Part shown: one piece after another, positions 4,834 to 5,149 of the stretch
How positions within the stretch are numbered: the stretch's first letter is position 1
How the letters are laid out: every line of letters begins with the position of its first letter
Source of the DNA: Lachnoclostridium sp. UBA1781
Lineage (GTDB): Bacteria > Bacillota > Clostridia > Lachnospirales > Lachnospiraceae
DNA length: 5,149 nucleotides
Reading direction: 5' to 3'
NCBI GenBank assembly: GCA_002315495.1
Contig: DCGJ01000161.1
Coordinates: 1-5,149, forward strand
Notes under the pieces: generated by a model
What the model was told of the DNA's origin: nothing
The model's input: the letters and a program-made list of their open reading frames with translations, nothing else
Databases searched by the model: none
Position numbers and translations under genes: made by a program

Positions 4834-5149
4834 CTACTCTGTCGGGACCTCGCTTCCTGTCTCGGGAGCGGTCGCAGGAGGTGTCGCCTCATGACCGGTA
4901 CAGGTTGCTCGCATAGCGGCGGTGTAACAGTATGGAGTATCCTCGGTTCTTCCGTGGGAAATAATATCCGGATCCTCCAGCTTGTTTAACAACACCTTGG
5001 TAACGGTATTGGTGCAGGTTGGAGAAGCCGTCAGTCCGGTCTCCGCACATAAGGTTACCTTTACGTGGCAAGTACACTTCTGGTAAGGAGCGGTGCCCTT
5101 CGCAAAGATTTCGGTTCCGATACAGTTTCCACCGGCGTACGCGAAGGGC
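4834..5149 (-). CDS. C-terminal end of a Cys-rich extracellular protein, probably a class A penicillin-binding protein (partial)
   Basis: The frame is open from the right edge of the window to a TAG at 4834-4836, giving the last 104 residues; the rest lies beyond 5149. Visible landmarks are GGNCIGTEIFAKGTAPYQK, CTCHVKVTLCAETGLTAS, EDTPYCYT and ATCTGHE, then a tail rich in Ala, Pro, Thr and Glu (ATPPATAPETGSEVPTE). Seven cysteines and the C..TGL.AS..C pattern recall the C-terminal tails of bifunctional PBP1A-type proteins in Lachnospiraceae, which follow the transpeptidase domain. None of the transglycosylase or transpeptidase motifs is in view, so the assignment rests on remembered resemblance of the tail and the cell-wall neighbour. 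There is no clear terminator after it, so read-through into the small Cys-rich gene is possible. It is certain to be coding, less certain to be a PBP. Confidence 0.6.
   Translation of the reverse strand, partial: PFAYAGGNCIGTEIFAKGTAPYQKCTCHVKVTLCAETGLTASPTCTNTVTKVLLNKLEDPDIISHGRTEDTPYCYTAAMRATCTGHEATPPATAPETGSEVPTE

Noticed and set aside
4889..5077. - strand open frame of 62 codons
   Set aside because: It lies in a different frame from the open frame that runs from the window edge to the stop at 4834, which has the Cys-rich PBP-like tail.

Overview
The window looks like the chromosome of a low-to-mid GC Firmicute, most likely a Clostridia member close to Lachnospiraceae. This rests on strong AGGAGG-type ribosome binding sites, intrinsic hairpin/T-tract terminators, a Thr-Pro-Glu-linked lipoprotein, a small Cys-rich protein resembling the DUF6472 family, and the Cys-rich tail of what is probably a class A penicillin-binding protein. 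No rRNA, tRNA, CRISPR array, transposase or phage gene was seen.

Layout from left to right: (1) a GNAT-family N-acetyltransferase on + (53-562), clearly AT-richer than the other genes; (2) a perfect bidirectional terminator (599-620) shared with a convergent gene; (3) a large - strand gene (641-2728) coding for a polytopic membrane domain joined to a cytosolic GT-A-type glycosyltransferase domain with a DSD motif; (4) a divergent intergenic region (2729-2987) with a good sigma-70/sigma-A-type promoter facing each way; (5) a small + strand gene (2988-3341) for a membrane or exported protein of unknown function with two hydrophobic segments; (6) a 258-base convergent intergenic region (3342-3599) with three strong hairpins in a row and no gene; (7) a - strand group read right to left: the C-terminal end of a Cys-rich extracellular protein, probably a class A PBP (4834-5149, cut by the window edge), a 60-residue six-cysteine protein (4517-4699), and a lipoprotein polysaccharide deacetylase of the NodB/CE4 family (3600-4496).

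The right-hand group has a cell-envelope theme. A probable peptidoglycan synthase is followed 134 bases later by a small Cys-rich protein, and that gene is followed 20 bases later by a surface-anchored deacetylase likely to act on peptidoglycan or another GlcNAc polymer. The glycosyltransferase gene also points to surface polysaccharide work, but it is a separate transcription unit. Nothing here proves a new system. The best leads are the membrane/glycosyltransferase fusion with its Ser/Thr/Glu-rich insert, the unrecognised two-hydrophobic-segment protein, and the conserved-looking small Cys-rich protein between two cell-wall genes.
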